DNA of 64,000 bases from Plutella xylostella (Eukaryota > Arthropoda > Insecta > Lepidoptera > Plutellidae). Under the pieces are notes generated by a model. The model made no database searches. It saw only the letters and a list, made by a program, of their open reading frames with translations, and was not told the origin of the DNA. A program made the translations under genes and the position numbers. Of the stretch, positions 51,998 through 63,078 are shown piece after piece. Location: positions 3,303,501 through 3,367,500 of the forward strand of contig NC_064011.1 in assembly GCF_932276165.1 (NCBI RefSeq). Reading direction: 5' to 3'. Numbering within the stretch: the first letter of the stretch is position 1; each line of letters starts with the position of its first letter.

Positions 51998-52192
51998 AGC
52001 TGATGCACGCAAGCACTATATCGCCTTAAAAAAACCTGTGGTAATTCCGGGATCAAAAGTGGTATATATATATATATGTTAATACAGGGCCTTAGTTTGC
52101 TATATACCGAATTTCATCAAAATTGATCTAGCACCTTTCTTGTTAATGAGCAACAAACATTATTACAAACTTTCGCGTTCCTAATATAAGTT
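51998..52192 (-). mobile_element. Helitron-like element, minus orientation
   Basis: ACTAGCTGATGCACGCAAGC..GTAATTCCGGGATC..CGAATTTCATCAAAATTG..ACAAACTTTCGCGTTCC is the complement of a Helitron ending ..CATCAGCTAGT and beginning GGAACGCGAAAGTTTGT. It belongs to a different subgroup from the plus-strand copies. Confidence 0.6.
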
Positions 52193-52700
52193 TGAATACT
52201 AATATACGTATTAGGTAAATAATTTTAAAACAATTCATTAGTTTTTCAGTTTATTCTCAATTTTTTTACAGATAATTATCTTATACAGAATTGTATAGTC
52301 TGGAAGAAATTCCTCTTAGTGGGCTGCCAATTACACAATCTATGTGCTGTGTTTCTTTTTGTAATTTCTGTGTTTGTATGTGTATTCAATAGGGATTATC
52401 ATCTATCTAACTCTTTATAAACTAAGTTCAATTTTACTAGGAATATTAGCGTATATTTTAAAGCTTAAACCGAAACCCGAGACCAATATTCAAACCGTCC
52501 ATCAAACCACAGTCAAGGGTTGCCTATTGTCCTTTATAAGACCAAATGTCTCTGGATACCAGATAATATACAGGACGCTTCAAAATATTAGCAATTTTCT
52601 CTTTTAGTAATAATGAGAAAATAAAGGGAAACGATGCAGGCTACATAAAAAAAACTTAGATAGCTAGTGAAAATTTATAGTATTCTCTAATCCTATAATC
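52193..52700. other. Unassigned AT-rich stretch
   Basis: No gene or repeat ends recognised; the 77-codon frame (52374-52607) is not protein-like. Confidence 0.3.
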
Positions 52701-52709
52701 CTGTAATCC

Positions 52710-52900
52710 TTATCTTTCTGTGGTCGTTTGTTTGAATCCTGCTATGTACATGTACGAAACCTGCACATCTAGATGTATGCATTGTACTCAATACAAAAAC
52801 GCCAATACGGCTCGGACTTATCACGTGAGTACAATGCACAGCGAAAAGCGGGTGAATCGCTTGCGAGTCACCTCGGACTACCCCTTCGGGTAAGTATGTC
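52710..52900. mobile_element. SINE-like piece (CTACCCCTTCGGG domain)
   Basis: CCTGCACATCTAGATG..TATCACGTGAGTACAATGCAC..GCGAAAAGCGGGTG..CGAGTCACCTCGGACTACCCC matches 59905-60075. It also resembles the GCGAAAAGTGGGTG..CTACCCC part of SINE type 1. Confidence 0.55.
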
Positions 52901-53128
52901 ACACAAATGTATATCTCACACATACGACTCGGACAATTTAGGCAACATCCTGTATCACACCGTCTTATTCTAACAACCGTAATATTGCATTATAAATATT
53001 TAAAGGATCTTGTTCAAACACTGAAATTTCCTTTCTGACGATCTCACGGTTCAGGATGAAAAGGTCGGTATTGGGTGTTTCGCGATTGGTCCAACGTAAT
53101 AACCTCCAGCGATATACGCTGTTTGCAT

Positions 53129-53275
53129 AAGTGCCAATTTCTCCATAGTGGGTTAGAGCATAACCAAGGATTGCTTGACTTTTGACACATCTGTCAAGAA
53201 TTTAATATGGAGATGACGTATAATTGATCAACCTTTCCCTGGTTACGATCTAACCGACAATGGAGAAATTGGAGC
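53129..53275. mobile_element. MITE with CAATTTCTCCATAGT ends
   Basis: GCCAATTTCTCCATAGTGGG and the mirror CGACAATGGAGAAATTGG. Inner phrases ATGGAGATGACG and GACACATCTGTCAAG are those of 26222-26373 in reverse order. Confidence 0.7.
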
Positions 53276-53734
53276 TAAGTGGTGCGGTGAGCCAATAGCG
53301 AGCTGAAAGAGGGTGACTCAGGTAGTCAATCTGAACAACTTTTGTTTCAAAAACGTGTAGAACCAATTTATTTCAGATTGATCACTTTAAATAAAACAAT
53401 ACGTTGCTGGTCTCGTCACCTTTTACAATAAAAAAGCACTCCTGTAGAGGCGGCACTTTGTATGCGAGAAAACTGAAACTTTTATAGTTTTCGCCGAACT
53501 ATTTTTTATTTATTTATTTTACCTACAGCTAAAGCTTGGACCACACGACCATTCCGTTTTACGATCTCCCTCACGCGCTCGAGATTCCCAAAATGTCTGG
53601 CGTTTCGATACACATCCGAAGGTATCTTACGTTTTACGAAGCGAACTAGGCCACTCATAGGCCTGTTTACCCCATGACCGAGAAAGTCGGTTTCAAGTTT
53701 TTTAAATGTTAAACTTCTTTCTCTTTCATTAAGC

Positions 53735-53912
53735 CTAGTATAGGTTTGTTAGATTGTCGGAAACTATAAAAGTTTACGTTTTCTCGCATCCATAGTGGCG
53801 CATGTAGCGGAAACTATCATGCGACTTTTGACTGATAATTTATGCAGATGACAGGAGAAAATTTAACCTTTTTTAGTTTTCAAAAATATCAAATCCCGCC
53901 GTACTATAGGCC
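53735..53912 (+). mobile_element. MITE of the CTAGTACAGGTTTG group
   Basis: CTAGTATAGGTTTGTTAG..GAAACTATAAAAGTTTACG..ATGACAGGAGAAAA..CAAATCCCGCCGTACTATAGG. A partial copy (GCGAGAAAACTGAAAC..TATAGTTTTCG) precedes it at 53465-53500. Confidence 0.6.
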
Positions 53913-54194
53913 CAGATGACTGAAGAAAACGTAAACTTATACTGTGCTATACCACAAAAAACTTAAAACACTGTTTAACTAGTGTTTAAAACGAAATTTG
54001 ACAGATTTTGTAGGCGTTTGACAGCGCTAGACATCTGTTAAATACTGTCTAAGTTTTTGTGGTAAGTAAGGCCCATAGTTTTAAAAAATTGCAAATTCTG
54101 TTCTAGACGGGCTGTCATCGTAACTAGGTACAGTCGTTTTACTTTATGTTTTATACCTATATCACCTATGTAGTGTTCACACAACAGCCAACAC

Positions 54195-54395
54195 TATTAT
54201 ATTCTTTTCTATTCTATGCTATTCTATTCTCTATGGGGGTGTAAGTACCTCCACCTGGCTCTCTCGAATGAAAATTTCTACATAACCACTAAGTCTAAAC
54301 TGCCTTCCTAAGCTTGGACCATTTCCCACCACGCTGGCCCACTGCGGGTTGGTAGGTTCACATTTCTAGATATGCTAGACCTAACACTACAAGCA
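54195..54395 (-). mobile_element. SINE (type 3), 5'-truncated
   Basis: The minus strand gives CACCAACCCGCAGTGGGCC..GGTGGGAAATGGTCC..GGAAGGCAGTTTAGAC..CCCCCATAGAGAATAG and (AGAAT)n, the 3' two-thirds of the type 3 SINE at 49205. The tRNA head is missing. Confidence 0.75.
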
Positions 54396-54570
54396 TACAA
54401 CTTCCAACTACAGACAGAATATTGTAGTTAGTCAAACGCTGCCCATGCGTACACCAAAAATAAACAAATAAAAACTTCACAAAAGCCGAACGGATTAAAC
54501 GACATGAATTCTAAAAATCACCGATTTTATCCGCTACATTGTTGCTCTGACATCCACTGACCCAGAAGTG

Positions 54571-54690
54571 TTACTCTATACTGACGAAAAACGAACAAAG
54601 AAGAACTTTAATACAACGAGATAGAGTCGTGGCTCGCGCAGCAGTACTCCGAACCTAATTTTTCCGTCATATGGAGTGACCTCACAGGAC
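54571..54690. mobile_element. MITE of the GGGTYACTCTATA group
   Basis: GTGTTACTCTATACTGACGA..TTAATACAACGAGATAGAG..TCGTGGCTCGCGCAGC..TGGAGTGACC. It gives the uninterrupted form of the outer element at 49811. Confidence 0.65.
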
Positions 54691-55109
54691 ATGTTGATAG
54701 GAGGCTGTCACACTGACGCGGGTGGAATCTCAGTGACATGGACATGAGTCACTAAAATATACTATACGTTACTACGCAAAATACGCGTGAGAAGATTATG
54801 TGGTAAATTTTTGCCTTATGAGGAATACCATTTTTGAAAAACTATTTTTATAATACCTTAATTACCAGGTTTGTTTTATTTTCTTGGTTCGAATAAACGA
54901 CCTCGAAATACCCGATAACATAGTGGTAAAGCAACACATTTACTCTTTAAGAATTGAGCTTAAAAGTCCGTTGCATTAAACAACAGAGGGAGTCTGGACA
55001 TTATGCCAAAATGCAGAACGGCCGAACTTCCTCTGTGTTCTCCTGAACTAAAGCGATGCGGTAAGGGGTGCTCCTGACACACCTTTCAAGCCTTTTCCTA
55101 ATATAGTGT

Positions 55110-55282
55110 ACAGCTTTAGGCATCGTACGCAACGGACGCATCGCATTCAGTATTCTTTGTATAGAAAATCATACAAGTGCGCCCACTTCATCGGCATTGC
55201 CGACGCCATTTTTCCAGATATTTATGGCAATCTGTTTGGTGCTATATCTAATATGAATCAAAAGGTGGACACTTACTTTAAC
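55110..55282. mobile_element. MITE of the AAGCGTCCACC group
   Basis: TTAGGCATCGTACGCAACGG..CACTTCATCGGCATTGCCG..AAAAGGTGGACACTTAC. Its left end is clipped. The 140-codon frame starting here runs through the MITE into unrelated DNA and is not convincing as a gene. Confidence 0.6.
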
Positions 55283-55849
55283 CTACATGTTAGTCAGTGG
55301 CCCTGCAGTCGTGGAGAACCTAATAAATATCCAAAACTCAGTTCCATGTATTTTTACCAAATTCATCGTTGTGGTTCAGCCATGATAGATCAGTCAGTCT
55401 TTCCTTTACAAGAAATATTTTTCAGAAAATACAGATTATTTTGCCCCTCACCAATCGGCATTTCTACTCAAAGCTGCAAGCATCAAAGGCCGTATGCCCG
55501 TACCAAAGACGTCGTTCAAGAGTCGTAGTAGAGCCCTATTGAGAGAAACTCAGCGGTTCTATTGCGATAAAGATATATAAAATACTCTTTATATATCTAT
55601 ATATATATACTTTACTCTTCTGCACACACATATGATTCACATACATAAATAGGGACATAGAACCGAAAGTATATAGCACAATCGGCGGGCTTGTTATTTA
55701 AATAGTAATATCTTCCAGTCTGGAAGTGATGGAAATTGCAGACAACCACACAGATGGGAAAAAATAAAATAAAAAAAATAATAAATCTAAGAAAAGTTTT
55801 TGTCGCCTATAGCGTCCGCTTTTTTATTTTCAAGCCCTTTTAAATTCAA
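55283..55849. other. Unassigned stretch
   Basis: It includes the second half of a 140-codon open frame (55106-55528) without recognisable protein features, then an AT-rich region with TATATATC repeats near 55590. Confidence 0.3.
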
Positions 55850-56095
55850 CCCAATGTGCTAATGAATTAAGTCACAAATCATTTAACCGAACTAATTCAA
55901 AAAGGAGCTCATGATATAATTTCGATGTTATATTATTATTTATTTATAGTATGGTTTCACTGGTTACATAAAATAATATTAAAATAACAATGTATATGAG
56001 TACAGTGTATATATATAATAATATATTATGACGAGACGTTTCTTTTGCACTGACACTGCATCTAGTTCGTATATGGTTAATCTAAGGGTACAGTT
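55850..56095. mobile_element. Interrupted relative of the 7693-7903 MITE
   Basis: AAGTCACAAATC..CCGAACTAATTCAAAAAGG.. and GACGAGACGTTTCTTTTGCAC..GGTTAATCTAAGG match the right half of 35145-36031, with about 110 bp of AT-rich sequence inserted. Confidence 0.45.
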
Positions 56096-56405
56096 GATAC
56101 TTGCGTTTGAACGGATAAGGTTTCCTGAATACGACCAGGCTTTTCAGTGCGGAAAATATTTAATATTGGAAAGGACGAGTCGTATATTTTTTGCATTTGT
56201 AGTTTGGAAAATCTGAATGCAGCATCTGATATTGCAATCTGAAAATTCCTAGTCTTAGTTGCCGAACGAACAAGTCGGTTAGAAGACTAGAGATAGACTT
56301 TAGTTCAGCTTTGATTGTAGCTAGATTTCTAAAAATGCCTGTAGTATTGTTTAGGGGCAGAAAAAATATCGAGTATTATTATAATTCCCCCTACATAAAG
56401 TCTAT

Positions 56406-56554
56406 CCCCCTTATTCATAAAAAAGTTACTGGATGCTTTAGCTATTGAACTGTTTTTTTACTGTCTGTCAAAGAACAAATTTTTCTCTGACAGAGAGTGA
56501 CAAAACATAAGCTAAAGGCTAAAGGGTCCACTAACTTTTTTATGAATAAGAAGG
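56406..56554. mobile_element. Foldback MITE with CCCCTTATTCATAAAAAAGTTA ends
   Basis: CCTTATTCATAAAAAAGTTA..GGATGCTTTAGC pairs with GCTAAAGG..TAACTTTTTTATGAATAAG. TAT flanks both sides. Non-coding. Confidence 0.7.
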
Positions 56555-56884
56555 TATATTTTTTTAAATAAATAAACAAATGGTAATATTTATTATTATA
56601 TACAGAAAGGTGACCAGAATCCGCATTTAACGGGAATATAACGAAACGGAAGCCAAAAATAAGCAAGTTAGCAAGCCCGTTAAGTAGTCGTTTACCAACT
56701 TTGTGAAAGTTTACTCTACAGCAGGACTAATGTGCTGTTTTGTCACTTTAGCCACTACCTGCGTCTGATATCAATTAAAACACAATATTTAGAAAGAAAT
56801 AGTTTATTCGCCTTCAAGAATACACAACATGGAAAAACACATAAGAACACAAATTAGGAAATATTTACGTTTCTAGTTGGTAAT

Positions 56885-57015
56885 AAACTGGCGAGCTATG
56901 AAAAATTCCAATAACATAGCACCAAATTACTCCTAAACGGAAAAGACTAGCTCAATTAGAAGTACATCTAACAGCTCATCAGAATATAACCAAATAAAAA
57001 CGTAAATATTTATAC
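56885..57015. mobile_element. Partial TACACTCACGRGCAATG MITE
   Basis: GGCGAGCTATGAAAAATTCC..ATAGCACCAAATTACTCC..AGTACATCTAACAGCTCATC matches the left half of 20151-20382. Confidence 0.6.
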
Positions 57016-57267
57016 TCCAAAGTTTAACTCACAATGCAGTTATTCCCAAGTTAAGCAGTAGTAATAATTGAAGTCCATTGACACACACAAACAACGGTTT
57101 ATAATCATCTAGATTATTTATTCCATGTGACGCCTTATGTTGTTACCATAAAAACGTATGTGACATCGTTACGCAGAATGTGGGTATCTAACCCCCAACA
57201 CAATCTCTGTTCGCAGAGGAAATGTACCGGCCATTTGCGCTGCGATTTCATCAAACGAACAGTGTGG

Positions 57268-57421
57268 TTACCACCACCGAACATTAGCAATTAACAATCC
57301 TTAAGCAGCGTCGTCGCTCGCTTGTCAAATCGATGTACCGAAGTTGTATGGATGTGACAGATGTTGGACAGGCGAGCGACGATGCTTATGGATTGTTAAT
57401 TGCTAATGTTCGGTGGTGGTA
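57268..57421. mobile_element. Foldback MITE with ACCACCACCGAAC ends
   Basis: TACCACCACCGAACATTAGC..AATTAACAATCCTTAAGCAGC..CTCGCTTGTC pairs over about 57 bp with GACAGGCGAGCGACGATGC..TTCGGTGGTGGTA. Confidence 0.75.
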
Positions 57422-57804
57422 CGTTCGCAGAGCTATTTTTTAAAAATATTTTAGTGACATTATAAAGATAACTCGAATAAATATTTCGCGATTTCTTAGT
57501 TGGTCCCATAATTAAAGTTACTCAGTATGTCATTTACATTGACCTGCCGATGTGAACTGATAAAATTCCTTTTTGTATGTGTGAAATTTCAACTTCAGTT
57601 CGATGGTAATAACCAAATACTGTCTATCCATTTGTTTCATGTCATAGCTTCCGCAATCTCATATAGCCTTTTTCGGTATCGCTTTGAATGTTTGCCAAGT
57701 TTTGCCGATAAAAGTGGATATTTTCATTTCATTTCATACTGGTTTTAGGTAACTGGATCTAATAGGAATGGTTTGGCATTCTGTCGCATTAAATCTAGCC
57801 TGTT

Positions 57805-57985
57805 TTTAAACCTCGACGTAAAAGAGAGGTTTACAAGTTTAACGTGACTGTCTGTGATAGTGTAGCTTCCAAACGACTGAATAGATTTTCGTTTAGTTTT
57901 TTTAGGATCATAGATAAAGATAATGTTCTTTGACTTATTTCTGAGCATTATTTTATCAAAATCTGCTAAGCAGTTCAAAAGTAAT
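57805..57985 (+). repeat. Dispersed repeat (TTTAACGTGWCTG group)
   Basis: AGAGAGGTTTACAAGTTTAAC..GTGACTGTCTG..GTGTAGCTTCCAAACG..TCAAAATCTGCTAAGC follows the order of 63315-63555. Confidence 0.5.
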
Positions 57986-57989
57986 GTCA

Positions 57990-58554
57990 TTATTGCACGG
58001 TAAAGATAAGTTAGATAGATACAAATTCTTTATTGGAGCATTTACTTCTTTTATTTATCGCAATTAAGCATGCTGTATATATTTAATATAATTATAATTA
58101 TTTGCAAGTTATTTTTATATACTTACTTTTGGAAGAGCGGTCATATCCTAATACAGGTTTTCAAAACTTAAAAGGATGTAGCCTTACATACTTGTAACAA
58201 ATAACTTGTGTTTTTGAATAAATTATTAGTATTTTAGTATTAGTAGGTAGTATAATTAAGTTTTAAAATTCACATATAATTAAAACACACATAAAATACC
58301 CAAAATTTATGGTAAAAGGCTACCGTTTAATGAAACGCATTTTTTAGTTCCAAAATGTCGAATTTGTAATTACTTTGTCTAGCAAATGGCCCTCTAGGGT
58401 GGCGTTTCGGCAGCTTTCCTAATTACAAACAAAAGATAAAATATTTAGGTAGGGATAGTCTTTTACCATAATGTCAAAAATATAGGTTAATTTGGTATCT
58501 TTAAAAAAAATTGTATGAGTTTTGTTACCTAAATAAAAATCAATATTTTACCAA
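57990..58554. other. Unassigned AT-rich stretch
   Basis: No repeat ends identified. Minus-strand donor-like AAAAGTAAGTATA near 58130 lacks an adequate exon. Confidence 0.3.
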
Positions 58555-58714
58555 TACTGTCTGTTACTCTTTCACGCCAAAACTACCGAACGGATTTAAA
58601 TGAAATTTGATATACATATGGTCTAGACCCTGAGAAAGGACATAGCTTACTTTTTATCCAGGAATTCCCACAGGAAAACTTTTTAAGGCGAAGCGCAGCT
58701 CGCCGGAACAGCTA
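58555..58714 (+). mobile_element. Helitron-like element, 5'-truncated
   Basis: CTGTCTGTTACTCTTTCACG..GGATTTAAATGAAATTTG..CACAGGAAAACTTTTTAAGG..GGAACAGCTAT. The start of the element is missing and the CTAG end is mutated. Confidence 0.65.
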
Positions 58715-59044
58715 TATAAAAATAAATAACACTACAGAAATCTTTGTTGGTTTTCGACTTTCTGATATTATGTGTACCTACATTGTACATAGTTATATTT
58801 AACTAATAGTTATCTACTATTTCTGGTATGTATTTAACAGTTATTGTTTTTATCCCTGAAGGTCGAAAAGGCGTGGTTGTGAAAAATTTCAGGGCTTGTA
58901 TAATTGAATTGCTCTTTAAATAGCTTTTTGAACAAGCATCTACATAATTAGTTTACTTGGAAAGTTGAAAATTCTTTATTTTCCTTTCTGACAGGTTGTT
59001 TTTATGATTTTGGGGCTTGTTACCTGAATCATTCTTTATGATTT

Positions 59045-59227
59045 ATGGAAAGCGTCTACCTTTCGGCGTCGTACGCAACGGACGCATCGCATTCAGTATT
59101 CTTTCTTTAAAAATTCACACAAGTGCGTCCGCTTCATCGGCATTGCCAACGCCGTATTTCCATACATTTATGACAATCCGTTTGGTCCGTTACGTGCGAT
59201 ACCGATAGGTGGAGACACTTATCTTTT
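59045..59227. mobile_element. MITE of the AAGCGTCCACC group
   Basis: GGAAAGCGTCTACCTTTCGG..CGTACGCAACGGACGCATCG..GGCATTGCCAACGCCG..GATAGGTGGAGACACTTATC. It is the longest copy in the window with both ends. Confidence 0.65.
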
Positions 59228-59504
59228 TTGTTTCTTCCAATATATTTGTTAATACTATACCTACCTAGTGCCACGAAAATCCATATTAATAAGAATGTTT
59301 CAGACTTGCTATGCTCCAAGGTACAGGAGTTATTCGTTAAAAATAAACCATTACAAAGTGATAGTGGAAGTCAAAGTGATTTTAAATAAAACTTATAAAT
59401 TTAACGCCATCACGCGGCAATGGCTGAACCAATGTCGATTTTTGTTGTTGTGTTTATTGTCCAAAGAATGTTTGTATGAAAGTTAAGTAAAATCATTAGG
59501 AGAG

Positions 59505-59675
59505 TTTTAGGCTTACTTCTATTTCCACACCATAAAGGTTGACTGGAAGAAATCGCGTTTAGGCGATAAGTCTTTGTGTATATATTTGTATTGTTTTTCT
59601 TGTAACTAACTTGTACTTTAAACTCTGTAATTTGTGTATACATACAATAAAGTGTTAAAATAAAATAAATAAATT
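59505..59675 (+). mobile_element. LINE 3' end with A-rich tail
   Basis: AAAGGTTGACTGGAAGAAATCGC..GCGATAAGTCTTTGTGTA..CAATAAAGTGTTAAAATAAA matches the recurrent 3' signature. Confidence 0.6.
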
Positions 59676-59904
59676 AATTAAGTAGCTATCGCTCTAGAAA
59701 CGCTGTATTCTAGCGAATAGCGCACCTGTACAGTGAACGAACAGTAAACACTTCCCGCACAGAATATCCGTCTTTGTCATTAAGCCGCGCGCTGTCATTT
59801 GTCTTCCTACTGAACCCTCCGGGTGGGGCCACGGAACAGCGAGCGTCAATGTTGAATGAATGACGTGGCCGTTCAAAGATATTTTAATACGCACTAGATG
59901 GAGT

Positions 59905-60078
59905 GTCCTGCACATCTAGATTCTAGATGTGTATCCTAAGTGCATTGCACTTATTCCAAAGCGGCGATATGGTTCGCAACCTATCACGTGATTACAAATG
60001 TGCTGCGAAAAGTGGGTGGCTCGCTTGAGCCACTTCCGACTACCCCTTCGGGGATTACAGTCGTGAGTGCATAAACAG
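59905..60078. mobile_element. SINE-like piece (CTACCCCTTCGGG domain)
   Basis: CCTGCACATCTAGATTC..ACCTATCACGTGATTACAA..GCGAAAAGTGGGTGGCTCGC..GACTACCCCTTCGGGGATTAC..CGTGAGTGC. It is better preserved than 52710-52900. Confidence 0.6.
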
Positions 60079-60115
60079 TACAGTTTCATGCTTTGTTTTT
60101 GTATGTCATTAATAA

Positions 60116-60345
60116 TAATATGTGGGGACATCTCACACACGGCCATCCGACCCCAAGCTAGGCAGAGCCTGTAATATGGGTATCGGACAGCTGATATATC
60201 TACACAAATACATAGATAGATACATATTAAATATAAATATCAACACCCAAGACCCGAGTAGAAATATTTATTTTTAAACAAATATCTGCCCAGCCGGGAA
60301 TCGAACCCGGAACCTTCAGTTCAGCAGTCAGGGTCACCAGTCGGC
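60116..60345 (-). mobile_element. tRNA-derived SINE (type 2), head truncated
   Basis: The minus strand runs from the decayed head near 60345 (GGTTCCGGGTTCGATTCCCGG) to GGATGGCCGTGTGTGAGATG at the left. The A box has been lost. Confidence 0.8.
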
Positions 60346-60649
60346 CTGTGACACACCATGTTGTTTATTCAATACTTTCAACAAAATCGAATCAACTTCT
60401 ATATCGAATCGAATTCTATAGTCCCAACCTTAAACATCATTAATTGTCACCACTAAGCCAAGAGATCCCTAAATTTTGTTACCACCGAATTCCGTCTAGC
60501 GTAAACAGTAGGGTATCATCAAATTCATAGACAGTAAGTACTGTAAATTTAAAACCAGGTAAAAATTTACTTCAAAACACACGAGTTCGACTCTTTACGT
60601 TAGAATAAGTAGAAATTCGTATAGCACAACGTCAATTTTAAACCTATTG
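60346..60649. other. Unassigned stretch
   Basis: ATTCATAGACAGTAAGTACTG..CGACTCTTTACGTTAG resembles 3127-3225 after the truncated LINE, so this may be another copy of an unidentified dispersed repeat. Confidence 0.35.
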
Positions 60650-60862
60650 TAAAGTGTCAAAAAGGGGGTAAGACTTGAGCTTCATAATAACAAAATTCGC
60701 GAATACTTGTTTTTGCTTTTCCATATTAACTCTGGAGATCACGTGACTTTTTACTATGGCGAATCTTTTTTTTACCTAATTTCCAACAGTTGGATAACAA
60801 TAGTTGTTCAGATTGACCGCCTGAGTCACCTTTTCGGCTTACAAGTGGTAACACTGTATACA
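60650..60862. mobile_element. MITE related to the GGTGACTC subgroup
   Basis: TCAAAAAGGGGGTAAG..AATTCGCGAA..GATCACGTGACTTTTTAC..GATTGACCGCCTGAGTCACC..GTAACACTGTATAC. The ends are degenerate. Confidence 0.45.
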
Positions 60863-60897
60863 TAGTCTGTATAGTTGTATACTTCCTCCATTCTGAT

Positions 60898-61075
60898 GGA
60901 CTAGTACAAGTTTGATAGATTGACGAAAACTATAAAAGTTTCAGTTTTCTCGCATACAAAGTGGCGCCTCCAGCGAAAACTATATTGAAACTTTTGACAG
61001 ATAATGTATGCAGGTGACAAAAGAAAACCAAAACTATTTTCGTTTACATAAATTGCAAAACCCGTACTTGAGGCC
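60898..61075 (+). mobile_element. MITE of the CTAGTACAGGTTTG group
   Basis: ACTAGTACAAGTTTGATAG..GAAAACTATAAAAGTTTC..CTTTTGACAGATAATG..GCAAAACCCGTACTTGAGG, as at 46942. Confidence 0.65.
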
Positions 61076-61346
61076 CTGTATGAAGATAACTTACTGTGTG
61101 GTTTCACTATACACTTGCCCGCAACCCTGTAGGAAGTCAATTTATGTAGCTAAATATTTCAGTACAGTGAGTGACTTGCATTATTGAATTAAATTGTCAA
61201 CGAAGACCCATGAATTGTTAATTGGAGGGAATATTACATTTTACATAGTTATTTCATTTTCCGTATCTCGTTATATAATTTGTCGAGAAGAGGGTTTTGT
61301 TAGAACAATATTTTAGCAAGAAATGTATTCTATCTTATGGTTATCC

Positions 61347-61552
61347 TAACTAATCCTAACTAATATTATAAATGCGAAAGTAACTGTGTCTGTCTGTCTG
61401 TTACTCTTTCACGCCAAAACTACTAAACGGATTTGGATAAAATTTGGCATTCATATGGTCTAAACCCTGAGAAAGAACATAAGCTAGTTTTTATCCCGGA
61501 ATTCCCACGGGAAAACTTTTTAAGGCGAAGCGAAGCTCGCGGGAACAGATGG
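61347..61552 (+). mobile_element. Helitron-like element
   Basis: CCTAACTAATATTATAAATG..(CTGT)n..CCCACGGGAAAACTTTTTAA..GCTCGCGGGAACAGATGG. The CTAG end has mutated to GATGG. Confidence 0.75.
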
Positions 61553-61855
61553 TATTACTTTATGTCCTTTTCTCAATCTCATACACAAAGATAGGCCAAG
61601 GTCACTACATTATAACAAAAAGGGCGTATAATTTTTATTTGCAAAATTTCTTTCTTCCACTAAGAGTGTAACAACGGTATCCCTTTAACAATATTCATCA
61701 TTATTTCATAATTTTTTGAGAACCCTCTTATAAAACTCTCGAAAAACCCTTTTTCGTGGTAGCAGAAATGTATTTTTTATGGATACGATTCGAAAGGGTT
61801 CAAGTTGGTACTGAGATGAGGAAAATATAGGTCACTCTATATTATTCCTTGTATA

Positions 61856-62052
61856 CAGGGTGTTGCTAAAATGTTTATGTAGTTAGAATGGAGCTAAATC
61901 ATAGGGAGTAAATAGTCACGTGGTCAAATGTTTCTATGACGAAGCTAAAGTTTTTTTTGTGATTTTTCAGGAGACATATTCTATATAAATAGTTCAGAAT
62001 TACCTACCCTCTGAGTTACTTCCTGTTGCATACTATACCTTTTAACACCCTG
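61856..62052. mobile_element. TA-CAGGG MITE
   Basis: CAGGGTGTTGCTAAAATG.. and ..CCTTTTAACACCCTG with TA on both sides. Interior AGTCACGTGGTCAAATG and GTGATTTTTCAGG recall 6261-6449. Confidence 0.65.
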
Positions 62053-62242
62053 TATAAGAAACAGGTGATTCATCACTCGGGAAGATTGAAGTCTACAGAC
62101 AAAATCCCACCACGTTACATAGGTACTTACTTGTACCTACCTACAGAAGCTACATCGTTAAATATTATCACAGGACTGGAAACACACAGGAGGATCATAT
62201 AATTATTTTATGTGGGTACGTTAACTCGACTTGTAACTATAC

Positions 62243-62350
62243 AGGGTGTTACTAAAATGGTAATAAAAAAATTTATTTGCACACCATAAAACATAACTCA
62301 AATAGCCGTCTTATCGCTGAAAGAAATCACTCCCAGACAACCGTAGTAGA
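62243..62350 (-). mobile_element. LINE 3' end abutting a TACAGGGTG end
   Basis: A MITE end (CAGGGTGTTACTAAAATGG) is followed by AATAAAAAAATTTATTTGCACACC..AGCCGTCTTATCGCTG..AGACAACCG, the minus-strand recurrent LINE 3' signature. The MITE right end is not found. Confidence 0.5.
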
Positions 62351-62498
62351 ACCAGTGTATAAAACATTGGAAAAGGGTATTTAGGTGAATAAAGAAATAT
62401 TAATATTTATAATAACTATACAGTAAACAAACTAGAGACCGTTATTAAAATCATTACTGGTTTCTGCATTGAGATTTTGACAAGTTGACAGTACTTAC

Positions 62499-62611
62499 CT
62501 ATCCTGTACATTGCAATAAATATATCCATTTATAGTTTTATGATCGTATTTAATAAAATTTATACCTTCCAAGTTCTGCAGGGTCGCTTTATTTTTGAAA
62601 ATCGTGCATAC
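62499..62611 (-). CDS. Possible internal exon of an unrecognised host gene (exon A)
   Basis: On the minus strand the acceptor TTTTTATTTGTTTCAG and the donor GTAAGTACTGTC bracket 113 nt. One frame only is open: 37 codons starting VCTIFKNKATLQNLEGINFI and ending YCNVQD, plus two bases. The other two frames stop within 17 codons. The two left-over bases pair in phase with the candidate exon at 12853-12948. No domain was recognised; the composition is that of a soluble or cytoplasmic loop. If joined, the intron would be about 49.5 kb and hold almost everything described here. Chance cannot be excluded for exons this short. Confidence 0.45.
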
Positions 62612-62695
62612 CTGAAACAAATAAAAAGTTATAAGATGATATTTTTGTTTTTTACTTTTTACTATATATAATAAATGTGTTAGCTGTAAGTTTTC

Positions 62696-62698
<3 letters not shown>

Positions 62699-62735
<37 letters not shown>

Positions 62736-62740
62736 ATATA
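62699..62740 (+). repeat. (AAAT)n tract
   Basis: About ten AAAT units. It is probably the tail of a lost LINE or SINE copy, but no preceding element body is recognisable. Confidence 0.6.
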
Positions 62741-62784
62741 TAAAAAAATATTATAATGATTATACCGGCATTTATTCTATAAGC

Positions 62785-62900
62785 AATTGCTATAAGCAAA
62801 AAGGCCTCCTTTTTGTACTGTTCTTATTTTTAAGTTTTATTTTGTATTGTTTCTGTTTTTTTTTGGTGCAAATAAAGATGATTGTATTGTATTGTATTAT
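62785..62900 (+). mobile_element. LINE 3' end with (ATTGT)n tail
   Basis: AAAAAGGCCTCCTTTTTGTAC..TTTGGTGCAAATAAAGATG then (ATTGT)n. It is the same tail unit as in the LINE end that hosts the RTE. Confidence 0.6.
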
Positions 62901-63078
62901 TCATGAATTGTACGGAAATTGTAATCCGTTTACTGGTTTTGTTAACTTAAACGACATTTGACTTCTTCCCGTCGTTTCGGTGACAAACACAAGAGCCACT
63001 AGTCTTGGGTTAGACACCGTGCTGAAAGGATTGGCCAGTCAGATTAGTGTCAGTCGCTGACTGCCCAGTCTTTTGTAA

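Noticed and set aside
55106..55528. 140-residue open frame
   Set aside because: The first third is a MITE repeated at four other places. The rest lacks recognisable motifs or splice context.
60901..61140. Exon-like block GTTGCGGGCAAGTG with acceptor and donor on the minus strand
   Set aside because: The acceptor lies in a CCTGTAG repeat-end phrase and the open frame continues through a MITE. Probably chance.
62699..62740. Regular AAAT array as CRISPR or satellite
   Set aside because: A 4-bp microsatellite with no spacers; LINE/SINE tails here look the same.
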